A stretch of DNA of 25,167 nucleotides. Source: Chloroflexota bacterium (GTDB lineage: Bacteria; Chloroflexota; Dehalococcoidia; SZUA-161). The notes beneath the pieces are model-generated. The model had not been told where the DNA came from. It worked only from the letters and a program-made list of their open reading frames with translations, and did not search any database. Within the stretch, counting starts at the first letter, position 1. Every line of letters begins with the position of its first letter. Of this stretch, positions 1 through 7,288 are shown in pieces. Position numbers and translations under genes: made by a program. The stretch spans positions 1 through 25,167 of the forward strand of contig DAOUTY010000001.1 in NCBI GenBank assembly GCA_030668425.1, read 5' to 3'.

Positions 1-906
1 GTCAATGTCCCCATCGGAATCGCGGCGCTGCTCTGGGGTTATCGCATCATACCCCGCGGCGACACAAATCCCGGACAGCGTCTTGATTTTGCTGGGGCTG
101 CGACTGCTTTTGTCTCTCTGACCACCATACTTCTCTACGCTAATAGGGGCGAGGCCTGGGGATGGCTATCGCCCACGGGCATCGGCTTGCTGATAGTCGC
201 GCTGGGGTCCGGAGCGGTATTTATCTGGATAGAGAGAAGAAGCGCACAGCCCATGCTCAACCTGGCACTGTTCACCAACCGCCGATTCAGCTTCGCCAGT
301 CTGAGCGCACTTCTCAGCTTCATGTCACTGTATGCGCTGGTATTCCTGACACCCTTTTATCTGGCCTTCGCACTGCATTACAGCATTCTCAAGGTGGGCT
401 TAGTAATGGCCGCTTCCCCCATAGCCACTTTGTTCGTAGCGCCTCTGAGCGGTGCGCTCTCCGATCGTATCGGCACAAGGGGGTTGACCGTATGCGGTAT
501 GATTATCTGTGCCTTGGGCCTGTACCTCATGAGTGGTTTGCAGGAATCTTCAGACGCCTTTGATGTCATCTGGCGCATATGTATAGTTGGCGCGGGAATG
601 GGCATGTTCCAAAGCCCGAACAACAGCGCCGTGATGGGAAGCGTTCCCCCCTGGCACCTGGGTATCTCCTCTGGGATACTGGCAGCTATGCGTAATGTGG
701 GCATGGTACTGGGAATAGCTGTTACCGGTGCGGTACTTTACAATGTAGCCCCCATCGCTCTGTCCGGGCATCCCGGTTCCTTCAGCCCTGCTGACATTCA
801 GGAGTTTCTCACCGGTTTGCGCTGGGCCTTCATATCAGGCGCAGTAATTGCAGGCATCGCTGCGCTGACCTCCCTCCTGGCAGTAAACCAACAGAGACAA
901 GCCTAG
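1..906 (+). CDS. MFS drug-efflux transporter, DHA2 type (3' part; 5' end outside window)
   Basis: The reading frame is open from base 1 to the TAG at 904-906, so this is the C-terminal ~301 residues of a longer membrane protein. It begins with the NVPIG motif that DHA2 (EmrB/QacA, 14-helix) transporters carry at the end of the N-terminal half. It continues with many hydrophobic segments and a loop with the motif GALSDRIGTRG, the MFS motif-A pattern repeated in the second half. The family exports drugs or other small molecules by proton antiport across the cytoplasmic membrane. The substrate cannot be told from sequence. The gene converges on serS, with 98 bp between the two stop codons. The fold assignment is solid; the subfamily is likely. 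Confidence 0.85.
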   Translation, partial: VNVPIGIAALLWGYRIIPRGDTNPGQRLDFAGAATAFVSLTTILLYANRGEAWGWLSPTGIGLLIVALGSGAVFIWIERRSAQPMLNLALFTNRRFSFASLSALLSFMSLYALVFLTPFYLAFALHYSILKVGLVMAASPIATLFVAPLSGALSDRIGTRGLTVCGMIICALGLYLMSGLQESSDAFDVIWRICIVGAGMGMFQSPNNSAVMGSVPPWHLGISSGILAAMRNVGMVLGIAVTGAVLYNVAPIALSGHPGSFSPADIQEFLTGLRWAFISGAVIAGIAALTSLLAVNQQRQA

Positions 907-988
907 GCCGAAGGCCATATCTTCGAAGACCGCGCTTGCACTGACCTGCCCCCACTCGCTGCGGATGATAACATCGCACAAGGAGCAA

Positions 989-1016
989 GCCATTAAATAG
1001 CGATCTATTTAATGGC
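989..1016. repeat. Perfect 12-bp inverted repeat spanning the serS stop codon
   Basis: GCCATTAAATAG (989-1000), a 4-base loop CGAT (1001-1004) and CTATTTAATGGC (1005-1016) form a perfect hairpin on either strand. On the minus strand one arm encodes the last serS residues (Ala-Ile-Lys) and its TAG stop. Neither side has a T-run, so it is not a classical intrinsic terminator. It may be an mRNA 3'-end or barrier structure between the converging genes. Confidence 0.7.
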
Positions 1017-2264
1017 CTCTACGCCCATAAAAGGGCGCAGCGCTTCGGGGATGGCCACGGTGCCATCGGGCTGCTGGTAGTTCTCCAGGACAGAGATCAG
1101 GACACGGGGCAAAGCCAGTCCGGAGCCGTTCAGGGTGTGGACAAACCGCGGCTTTTCCCCTAACTGAGGTCGGTAGCGGATATTGGCCCTGCGAGCCTGA
1201 AAATCGCTACAATTGCTACAGGAACTCACCTCCAGCCACTCGCCACAGCCGGGCGCCCACATCTCGATATCGTATGATTTGGTAGAGGCAAAACCCAAGT
1301 CGCCGCTGCAAAGCTGGAGCACCCGATAGGGAAGTCCCAGCTTTTGGCAAACCTCCTCGGCATGCCCCACCATCCTCTCCAATTCCTCATCCGAACTATC
1401 GGGCTCGACAAACTTGTAGATCTCCACTTTATCGAATTGATGTCCTCTCTTGATCCCCCTGGTATCCTTGCCCGCCGACATACTCTCGCGACGGAAGCAG
1501 GCGGTGTAGGCGACATAATAAAAAGGCAAGGTGCCCGGCTCCAGGATTTCATCGCGGTGCAGATTGGTCACCGGCACCTCAGCAGTGGGCACCAGCCACA
1601 AATCATCCTCCGCGTCGTGATAGAGGTTGTCGGCGAATTTAGGCAAGTTTCCTGACCCCAACATGCACTCCTGCTTCACCACAAACGGAGGATAGACCTC
1701 GGTATAACCATGCTCACTTATGTGGAGATCGAGCATAAAGGCGATGAGCGCCCTTTGAAGCTTGGCCCCCAGGCCCCTGAGCACATAGAAGCGACTCCCC
1801 GATATCTTCACTCCCCGTTCGAAATCTATGATGCCCAGGTTCGTCCCGATATCCCAGTGGGGCAGGGGGGCATAATCGAATCTACGAGCCTCACCCCAAC
1901 TTCGCACCACAACGTTACCGCTCTCGTCCACGCCGACGGGGACCGTAGGGTGCACAAGGTTAGGCAGTCGGAGCAGGAGGTCGTTCAACTCTTCTTCGTT
2001 GTGGCTAATCTCATAGTCCAGAGACTTGATCTGCTCTCCTATATCCCTCATCTCAGAACGTAATTCCTCGGGCTTGTCCTTCATCTGGCCAATCTCCTTG
2101 CTGGCCTGCTTTCGTCTTGCCCGAAGACTTTCCACCTCCTGGATGAGCCGCCGCCTCTCCTCATCAAGACCGATGATCTCATCGAGGGCAGCAGCTTCGC
2201 CGCGCTTGACCAGCGAATCCCGAACGAGGTCGGGGTTTTGGCGGATGAGTTGAAGGCTGAGCAT
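1005..2264 (-). CDS. serS: Seryl-tRNA synthetase
   Basis: A 419-residue class II synthetase that charges tRNA-Ser (and tRNA-Sec where present) with serine in the cytoplasm; the length is normal for bacterial SerRS. Residues 1-100 form the tRNA-binding helical hairpin, rich in charged coiled-coil sequence. The serine-binding TAE triplet lies at 227-229. Class II motif 2 contains FRRE (257-260) and is followed by the GxxRGIKRxHQF segment to about residue 277. Motif 3 (LNGSGLALPR, 378-387) carries the ATP-binding arginine. The ATG at 2264 follows the lysS stop by 5 bp, with a purine-rich stretch (AAAGAGAAG) upstream that overlaps the lysS end, so the two are probably translationally coupled. It is the last gene of the greA-lysS-serS operon. 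The final codons lie inside a perfect inverted repeat. Confidence 0.97.
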   Translation of the reverse strand: MLSLQLIRQNPDLVRDSLVKRGEAAALDEIIGLDEERRRLIQEVESLRARRKQASKEIGQMKDKPEELRSEMRDIGEQIKSLDYEISHNEEELNDLLLRLPNLVHPTVPVGVDESGNVVVRSWGEARRFDYAPLPHWDIGTNLGIIDFERGVKISGSRFYVLRGLGAKLQRALIAFMLDLHISEHGYTEVYPPFVVKQECMLGSGNLPKFADNLYHDAEDDLWLVPTAEVPVTNLHRDEILEPGTLPFYYVAYTACFRRESMSAGKDTRGIKRGHQFDKVEIYKFVEPDSSDEELERMVGHAEEVCQKLGLPYRVLQLCSGDLGFASTKSYDIEMWAPGCGEWLEVSSCSNCSDFQARRANIRYRPQLGEKPRFVHTLNGSGLALPRVLISVLENYQQPDGTVAIPEALRPFMGVEAIK

Positions 2265-2269
2265 TATCT

Positions 2270-3760
2270 CTACTTCTCTTTAGTTCTCAACTGCGGGAAC
2301 AGTATAACCTCTCTTATCGAGTGCTGGTTGGTCAGGACCATCACCAGCCGGTCAATGCCTACTCCCAACCCCCCCGCGGGCGGCATGCCGTGCTCCAACG
2401 CAACCAGAAACTCTTCATCCATCCTCTCCACTTCCTCGTCACCCATCAGGCTGCGTAGTTGTTCCTGCTCCTCGAACCGTTTCCTCTGCTCTACGGGATC
2501 ATTGAGTTCGGTGAAGGCATTGGCAACCTCAAATCCCCCGATAAAACACTCGAACCTCTCCACCAGCCGCGGGTCATCAGGCTTGGCCTTGGCCAGAGGA
2601 GATATCTCAATTGGGTAGTCGAGAACGAAAGTAGGCTGAATGAAGTTAGGCTCCAGGAATGTGGAGAATAGCTTATCGACGAGCCGACCCCAACTCATGG
2701 CGTCCTCCACCTCTACTCCCAATCCCTTGGCCATTTCCCGCAGTGACGAGAGATCGCGGTATCTCTGGTCGAGGAAATCAAAACCACACTTCTCAAGCAA
2801 CTCATCCCGAAGGTTGACCCTGCGCCAGGGAGGAGAAAGATCGATGGTATCCTCTCCGAAAGTGACTTCATGGCTTCCCAGAACTTCCTGAGCAACATGG
2901 CACACCATCTGCTCCACCATTTCCATGACATCGTTGTAGTCGGCGTAGGCCTCATAGCTCTCGAGCATGGTGAATTCAGGATTGTGCTTGATAGAGATAC
3001 CTTCATTGCGGAAGATACGCCCGATCTCGTACACCTTGTCCAGTCCGCCGATAATCAGGCGCTTGAGATAGAGCTCAGTGGCAATGCGCAGGTAAAGGTC
3101 TTGCTCCAGGGTATGATGATGAGTTGAGAAGGGGCGGGCCATCGCACCAGCGGCCACGGGCAACAACACCGGCGTTTCCACCTCAATGAACCCTCGCCCA
3201 TCAAGAAAGCGCCGTATAGCCGCGATGACGCGGCTGCGTATGACGAATATGCGTCTAACCTCCTCGCTGGAGATGAGGTCCAGATATCTCTGTCGATAGC
3301 GCTTCTCCACGTCCGTTAGCCCATGCCACTTCTCGGGCAACGACTGAAGCGACTTGCAGAGCATGACAAAATCAGAAGCTCCAACAGTAACCTCACCGCT
3401 ACGCGTCCTGAAAAGCTTGCCACTCATCCCGATGATGTCACCGATGTCGAAATCATGGAGTAGCTGATATTTCTCTTCTCCGAGGCGGTCCTTGCGGAAA
3501 TATGCTTGGATCTTGCCCGAGCCATCTCTGACATCAAGGAAGGATGCCTTCCCCATAGATCGGTGGGCAGTGATACGACCGGCAACGCATACTTCGGGGC
3601 TTTGCGCGTTATCTCTTTCCTGCTCTTCGAAAAGCGATACCGCATCCTGGATGGTGTGAGTGCGATGGTAGCGGTGGGGGTAGGGGTCAATGTTGCGGCT
3701 GCGAATCCTGCTGAGCTTGGCCAGGCGCTGTTGGGTTATCTCTTCTTTCCTGTCCGCCAT
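2270..3760 (-). CDS. lysS: Lysyl-tRNA synthetase, class II
   Basis: A 496-residue class IIb LysRS that charges tRNA-Lys. The N-terminal OB-fold anticodon-binding domain (about 55-135) includes VAGRITAHRSMGKASFLDVRD. Motif 2 is represented by RNEGISIKHNPEF (251-263) and motif 3 by GGLGVGIDRL (463-472). The 'ARPF' loop at 208-211 replaces the more usual TARPF context and may be a lineage variant. Length is normal. The ATG at 3760 has only a weak ribosome-binding site, but no better start is visible. The gene lies 46 bp downstream of greA and 5 bp upstream of serS on the same strand, so the three are probably co-transcribed from the greA promoter. This would link transcript-elongation rescue and tRNA charging in one unit. 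Confidence 0.97.
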   Translation of the reverse strand: MADRKEEITQQRLAKLSRIRSRNIDPYPHRYHRTHTIQDAVSLFEEQERDNAQSPEVCVAGRITAHRSMGKASFLDVRDGSGKIQAYFRKDRLGEEKYQLLHDFDIGDIIGMSGKLFRTRSGEVTVGASDFVMLCKSLQSLPEKWHGLTDVEKRYRQRYLDLISSEEVRRIFVIRSRVIAAIRRFLDGRGFIEVETPVLLPVAAGAMARPFSTHHHTLEQDLYLRIATELYLKRLIIGGLDKVYEIGRIFRNEGISIKHNPEFTMLESYEAYADYNDVMEMVEQMVCHVAQEVLGSHEVTFGEDTIDLSPPWRRVNLRDELLEKCGFDFLDQRYRDLSSLREMAKGLGVEVEDAMSWGRLVDKLFSTFLEPNFIQPTFVLDYPIEISPLAKAKPDDPRLVERFECFIGGFEVANAFTELNDPVEQRKRFEEQEQLRSLMGDEEVERMDEEFLVALEHGMPPAGGLGVGIDRLVMVLTNQHSIREVILFPQLRTKEK

Positions 3761-3806
3761 CTCACGAGCCTGAGCACAATGGGCAACGGTTTCCTTTTCA
3801 CTGCAT

Positions 3807-4277
3807 TTATTCTATTGCGACCACCTTTAGTTTGAGCGTGCCTCCTGGGACTTGAGCCTCAACCTCAGCACCCACCTTCTTGCCCAACAGGGCGCTGCCC
3901 ACCGGTGATTCGTTGGAGATCTTTCCTTCGCTGGGACCGGCCTCAACACTGCCAACAATAGTATAGTGTTCGTCTTCCCCGTCTTGGTTGCGAACCGTGA
4001 CCTTCGAGCCAAGCTTAACCCATTTCGAAGGAGACTTTCCCTCCTCAATCAAGGTAGCACTCTTAATCATGCTTTCCAGGGTGAGAATCCGCCCCTCGAC
4101 AAAGGCCTGCTCGTTCTTGGCATCATCATATTCAGCGTTGTCAACAGTGCCGCCGAGCTCTTTTGCCCTATGAATCTGCTCAGCAACCTGCGGACGCCGC
4201 ACAGACTGTAGATGTTCCAGTTCCGCCTTCAGCTTCTCCAGCCCCTCAGGCGTGAGAAAGGTTTCCTTCTGCACCAT
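3807..4277 (-). CDS. greA: Transcription elongation factor GreA with altered tip
   Basis: GreA enters the RNA polymerase secondary channel and stimulates cleavage of backtracked RNA. About 156 residues, close to the family norm (158). An N-terminal coiled coil (residues 1-75, LTPEGLEKLKAELEHL onward) is followed by the FKBP-like C-terminal domain (85-156). The tip normally reads GDLxEN; here it is GGTVDN, so the position of E. coli Asp41 is Gly43 and that of Glu44 is Asp46. NAEYDDAKNEQ follows as usual. The start is uncertain. An in-frame TTG at 4286 has no Shine-Dalgarno. The ATG at 4277 lies almost against GGAGGAG. The GTG at 4274 has GGAGG 5 bases away and may be the true start. First gene of the greA-lysS-serS operon. 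Confidence 0.93.
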   Translation of the reverse strand: MVQKETFLTPEGLEKLKAELEHLQSVRRPQVAEQIHRAKELGGTVDNAEYDDAKNEQAFVEGRILTLESMIKSATLIEEGKSPSKWVKLGSKVTVRNQDGEDEHYTIVGSVEAGPSEGKISNESPVGSALLGKKVGAEVEAQVPGGTLKLKVVAIE

Positions 4278-4292
4278 CTCCTCCAACCAATT

Positions 4293-4335
4293 AAAAAAGA
4301 CCGAGAGCGTGCCAACGCCTGGTCACCTGCTCTCG
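4293..4335 (-). terminator. Terminator-like hairpin in the greA leader (possible attenuator)
   Basis: Read on the minus strand, CGAGAGC (4335-4329) pairs perfectly with GCTCTCG (4308-4302). Inside this, GTG and CCA pair with TGGCAC around a GGCGT loop, with an AG and an A bulge. After three bases comes TTTTTT (4298-4293). It lies between the inferred start of transcription (about 4343) and the greA ribosome-binding site. Since no gene lies upstream on this strand, it can only act on the greA transcript itself. Structure seen; function inferred. Confidence 0.6.
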
Positions 4336-4349
4336 ATTATTGAATTGTG

Positions 4350-4378
4350 ATTATAACCGAATTTTCCCCAATTGTAAA
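4350..4378 (-). promoter_or_regulatory. Sigma-70-type promoter for greA-lysS-serS
   Basis: On the minus strand TTTACA (4378-4373, 5 of 6 consensus bases), a 17-base spacer and TATAAT (4355-4350, 6 of 6) form a very good housekeeping promoter. Transcription would begin near 4343, giving a leader of about 66 bases that is almost entirely occupied by the terminator-like hairpin and the ribosome-binding site. Confidence 0.75.
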
Positions 4379-4408
4379 TAGCCTTGGCCCAAATCGCACA
4401 CACTCGCC

Positions 4409-4437
4409 TTGACACATGTAGTCAAGTAAGGCACAAT
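4409..4437 (+). promoter_or_regulatory. Sigma-70-type promoter for the nitroreductase operon
   Basis: TTGACA (4409-4414, perfect), a 17-base spacer and CACAAT (4432-4437, 4 of 6). It points away from the greA promoter, so the 4278-4545 gap is a divergent promoter region. The leader to the nitroreductase ATG would be about 100 bases. Confidence 0.65.
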
Positions 4438-4545
4438 ATGAGCTTGCGGGTATCGTCAAAGAAAGCAACTGGCAGCCCCAAACAGAAGTCGGAGAACAAT
4501 CCGGCAAGACACCCCTAGTGGGCATCCAGTAATGAAGGAGTGGCT

Positions 4546-5109
4546 ATGGACGTAATGCAGGCCATAAAGGGAAGAAGAAGTATTCGCAAATACAAGCCTG
4601 ACCCGGTACCCGACGAAGCCGTTAACACAGTCCTGGAGGCTGCCAGATGGGCTCCATCCTGGTCAAATACCCAGTGCTGGCAGTTCATAGTAGTTAGAGA
4701 CCCCGAGGGCAAGAGGGAACTTGCGGGCACCTTGAAACGACTCGCCCACGGCGCAGAGAACCCAGCGGCGGCGGCTATACGGGAGGCTCCGGCTGTTATC
4801 GTGTCCTGCGCCGAACTCGGTAAGTCGGGCTACTACAAAGGGGAGCCAGCGACGGACAAGGGCGACTGGTTCATGTTTGACGTAGCACTGGCAATGCAGA
4901 ACTTAACCCTGGCGGCACATGCCATGGGCTTGGGTACAGTACACGTGGGCCTGTTCGAGGCCAAAGACGTAGCCAGTATCCTGGAAATACCCGAAGGCGT
5001 TGCAGTTGTGGACATGACCCCCCTGGGTTATCCCGACGAGACGCCTGGAGCGATTCCGAGAAAAGACCTTGCCGACATCGTATTTCAAGGCAAATACGGC
5101 AAGAAGTAG
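4546..5109 (+). CDS. Nitroreductase-family FMN oxidoreductase
   Basis: A 187-residue flavoprotein of the nitroreductase superfamily, whose members use NAD(P)H to reduce nitro groups, quinones or flavins; the substrate here is unknown. The FMN phosphate-binding segment GRRSIRKY lies at residues 9-16. The cofactor-contacting PSWSNTQ segment follows at about 37-43. The central GLGTVHVG and C-terminal PLGYPDE signatures are present. The length is that of the small single-domain type. I chose ATG 4546 because AAGGAG (4535-4540) lies five bases upstream; the in-frame GTG at 4540 overlaps that site. It heads a plus-strand run with the bS22-like gene (42 bp downstream), holB and ricT. The context is conserved housekeeping and does not reveal the substrate. 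Confidence 0.9.
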   Translation: MDVMQAIKGRRSIRKYKPDPVPDEAVNTVLEAARWAPSWSNTQCWQFIVVRDPEGKRELAGTLKRLAHGAENPAAAAIREAPAVIVSCAELGKSGYYKGEPATDKGDWFMFDVALAMQNLTLAAHAMGLGTVHVGLFEAKDVASILEIPEGVAVVDMTPLGYPDETPGAIPRKDLADIVFQGKYGKK

Positions 5110-5151
5110 CTGCAAGTAAGCAAGCCGATTTGTAATAGCAGAGGTAAGATT

Positions 5152-5244
5152 ATGAGTTCAGTCGTCAAGAAGAGGCGTAAGAAGATGAGGAAGCACAAAC
5201 ACCGCAAGATGTTAAAAAAGACCAGATGGCAGCGACGGCATTGA
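5152..5244 (+). CDS. bS22/mS38-like ribosomal mini-protein (AURKAIP1/COX24 domain)
   Basis: A 30-codon ORF, ATG 5152 to TGA 5244, preceded by GAGGT (5141-5145) with six bases of spacing. The product starts MSSVVKKRRKKMRKHKHRK and ends in RWQRRH, so more than half its residues are Lys, Arg or His. It closely resembles the short mycobacterial small-subunit protein called bS22 (a SVxKKRRKxM..KKHRKLL pattern), a homologue of the C-terminal domain of mitochondrial mS38/AURKAIP1/COX24. In ribosome structures these peptides bind 16S/12S rRNA near the decoding centre. It sits between the nitroreductase and holB, probably in the same transcript. Family assignment is from recalled motif similarity; incorporation into this organism's ribosome is inferred. 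Confidence 0.85.
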   Translation: MSSVVKKRRKKMRKHKHRKMLKKTRWQRRH

Positions 5245-5297
5245 TGTATATGGAGACGGATAAAGGGCCATCATCGGGTTAGCAAAGGCAATGCGGA

Positions 5298-6338
5298 ATG
5301 TGGAATGTTATCGGTCAGCCCAAGGCCGTGGAGTTGCTGAGGCACAGCCTTGAGAGCGGTCGTCTGGCTCATGCCTATCTGTTTGTGGGACAGCCCCACG
5401 TGGGCAAGGCAACCCTGGCCATAAATCTGGCACAGGCATTGAACTGTGAACAGGGAATAGAACCGTGTGGGCAATGCAGGTCTTGCCTCCGCATCGCCGC
5501 CGGAAAGCATGCCGATGTTCAGATAATCGGGCGCTTGCCGGACACTGGCTCCGGCGAAGCTGGCCCCAAGAAAGAGATCAGCATTGGGCAGATAAGGGAG
5601 CTACAACAGGCTGCCGGACTGCGACCTTACGAGGGAAAGCACCGCGTCTTTATCATCGATAGTGCCGAACATCTGAACGAAGAATCTGCCAACTGCCTGC
5701 TCAAAACCCTCGAGGAGCCACCGCCCGAGGTTCTCATCATCCTGCTTGCAGCGAATGATGCCAGGTTGTTGCCCACGATTGTTTCCAGATGCCAGCGGGT
5801 TGAACTTCTCCCGGTTCCCGCAAATACCATAGAACAGGAGCTAGTCGAACACCGGCAAATAGAACCCGATAAGGCCAAGGCTTTCAGCAGGCTCTGCCGC
5901 GGGGGCATCGGCTGGGCAATCTCGGCCTCACTAAATGAGAGGCTTCCACAGGAACGCTCTCTGAGGTTAAACGAACTTCAAGAACTTGTCACCACCAGCC
6001 TTGACAAGCGATTCGATTTCGCTACCAAGCTAGCGGCACAATTCAACAAGAACCGTGACTCAGTCGAGGAAGTACTCAGACTATGGCTGGATTGGTGGCG
6101 AGACCTCCTGCTGGTCAAGGAAGGATGCGCAGAGTTTATCACAAACGTAGATCAAGAGGAGACACTCGTTCAACACTCGGAGGGTTACAACGTTGCCGAG
6201 ATCAGGCACTTCATCGAAGCCATAAGAGCAGCGCTAGAGCAACTGGAGCAGAACGCAAATCCACGCCTTGTGCTGGAAGTTTTAATGCTGAGCATCCCGA
6301 ATAGAGAGGAAGAAAGGATAAAGCGCCCCAGCGCTTAG
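5298..6338 (+). CDS. holB: DNA polymerase III subunit delta' (clamp loader)
   Basis: A 346-residue AAA+ protein, part of the complex that loads the beta sliding clamp for replication. The P-loop region is GQPHVGKA (31-38), with Ala where an active ATPase has Ser/Thr, fitting the usually non-hydrolysing delta' subunit. Zinc-module cysteines are at 50, 57, 60 and 63. A degenerate Walker B reads VFIIDSAEHL (117-126). LLKTLEEPP follows at 134-142, then the SRC arginine-finger motif at 163-165, and the C-terminal collar domain. Could be confused with DnaX, but the length and degenerate ATP site favour HolB. ATG 5298 has only a weak upstream GCGGA. The ricT gene begins 10 bp after its stop; the holB-yaaT (ricT) pairing is also found in Bacillus subtilis. 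Confidence 0.92.
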   Translation: MWNVIGQPKAVELLRHSLESGRLAHAYLFVGQPHVGKATLAINLAQALNCEQGIEPCGQCRSCLRIAAGKHADVQIIGRLPDTGSGEAGPKKEISIGQIRELQQAAGLRPYEGKHRVFIIDSAEHLNEESANCLLKTLEEPPPEVLIILLAANDARLLPTIVSRCQRVELLPVPANTIEQELVEHRQIEPDKAKAFSRLCRGGIGWAISASLNERLPQERSLRLNELQELVTTSLDKRFDFATKLAAQFNKNRDSVEEVLRLWLDWWRDLLLVKEGCAEFITNVDQEETLVQHSEGYNVAEIRHFIEAIRAALEQLEQNANPRLVLEVLMLSIPNREEERIKRPSA

Positions 6339-6348
6339 ATTCGCTGAG

Positions 6349-7164
6349 ATGACTGAGATTGTAGGCGTTCGGTTCAAACGAGCAGCGCAGATATATTACT
6401 TCGACCCATCGGATATCGAGCTCAAGATCGGCGATAACGTAGTTGTCGAGACCGTTCGTGGTCTGGCAGTTGGTGCGGTCGTGCTGGCCCCAAAGGAGGT
6501 TGCTCCTGACGAGGCAGGCGAACCCCTGAAGCCCGTCCTGCGCCAAGCGCAGCCCGATGACCTGGAGCGAGTGGCGGAAAGGAAAGAAGAGGAAGGCAAG
6601 GCGCTGACTAAGTGCGAGGAACTGGTGGCAAAGTACCAACTCCCGATGAGCCCTCTGGCCGCAGAGTACAACCTGGACGGTAGCCACCTCACCATGTACT
6701 TCAAATCCGAAAAGAGGGTTGACTTCCGTAATCTGTTACGCGAGCTCTCCAGCACATTAAAAACCCGCGTCGAACTACGCCAGGTAGGTGCTCGCGATGC
6801 TGCTAAGTTAATCGGCGGCATGGGCAGATGTGGATGTACCCTATGTTGCGCAAGCCGCCTGTCCAAGTTTGAACCCATCTCTATGAAAATGGCCAGAGAG
6901 CAGGACCTGCCTCTCAACCCAGCAAATATCTCCGGTGTCTGCGGCCGGCTGCTTTGCTGCCTGGCCTACGAAAACGAGCAATACCGCGTTATGAAGCAGA
7001 AGCTACCCACGCCGGGGAAGAACATCACCACCAAAGTCGGTGAGGCCAAAGTGATCGGGTGTAACCCTCTCAAGGAGACCGTTATCGTCCAGCTCGAGAG
7101 CGAAGCCCGCTTGGAACTGCCTCTCTCAGAAATCGAATTCCCCAGCAGAAATAAGCCACAATAG
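6349..7164 (+). CDS. ricT: RicT/YaaT-type PSP1 C-terminal domain protein
   Basis: A 271-residue cytoplasmic protein of the PSP1 family. In B. subtilis RicT (YaaT) works with RicA and RicF, binds [4Fe-4S] clusters and promotes RNase Y-dependent mRNA processing. The N-terminal part reads VGVRFKRAAQIYYFDP. The core carries two cysteine clusters, C161-G-C163-x2-C166-C167 and C198-x4-C203-C204, within the family signature GGMGRCGCTLCC. These are the likely iron-sulfur ligands. The position directly after holB matches the Firmicutes order holB-yaaT. No RicA or RicF homologue lies in this window, so whether it forms a Ric complex here is unknown. The ATG at 6349 is the first start after the holB stop. 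Confidence 0.88.
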   Translation: MTEIVGVRFKRAAQIYYFDPSDIELKIGDNVVVETVRGLAVGAVVLAPKEVAPDEAGEPLKPVLRQAQPDDLERVAERKEEEGKALTKCEELVAKYQLPMSPLAAEYNLDGSHLTMYFKSEKRVDFRNLLRELSSTLKTRVELRQVGARDAAKLIGGMGRCGCTLCCASRLSKFEPISMKMAREQDLPLNPANISGVCGRLLCCLAYENEQYRVMKQKLPTPGKNITTKVGEAKVIGCNPLKETVIVQLESEARLELPLSEIEFPSRNKPQ

Positions 7165-7206
7165 ATATCTTTTTTATCCTGTTGGACGCAAAAGTCCCCT
7201 AAAGTA

Positions 7207-7235
7207 TTGCACTAGTATCTAAGATATGTTATGCT
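7207..7235 (+). promoter_or_regulatory. Possible promoter for the HTH gene
   Basis: TTGCAC (7207-7212), a 17-base spacer and TATGCT (7230-7235) lie in the 124-bp gap after ricT. The match is moderate (3 of 6 and 4 of 6). It is followed at once by a perfect hairpin, TGACCT-TCTC-AGGTCA (7245-7260). Confidence 0.4.
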
Positions 7236-7244
7236 TTCTCTCGC

Positions 7245-7260
7245 TGACCTTCTCAGGTCA
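7245..7260. repeat. Perfect 6-bp stem-loop just downstream of the HTH promoter
   Basis: TGACCT (7245-7250), loop TCTC, AGGTCA (7255-7260). It falls about ten bases after the -10 element, near the transcript start and just before the GGAAGGGG ribosome-binding site. It could be an operator half-site pair or a leader stem-loop. Confidence 0.45.
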
Positions 7261-7288
7261 GTGGAAGGGGTGATGTGGACTTCACATT

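Noticed and set aside
4278..4286. TTG start for GreA at 4286
   Set aside because: It has no Shine-Dalgarno and would put GGAGGAG inside the coding region; ATG 4277 or GTG 4274 fits better.
4302..4343. T-box leader controlling the synthetase genes of the greA operon
   Set aside because: The leader is only about 66 bases, far shorter than a T-box, with no specifier loop and no real AGGGTGGnACCGCG match. A simple terminator fits better.
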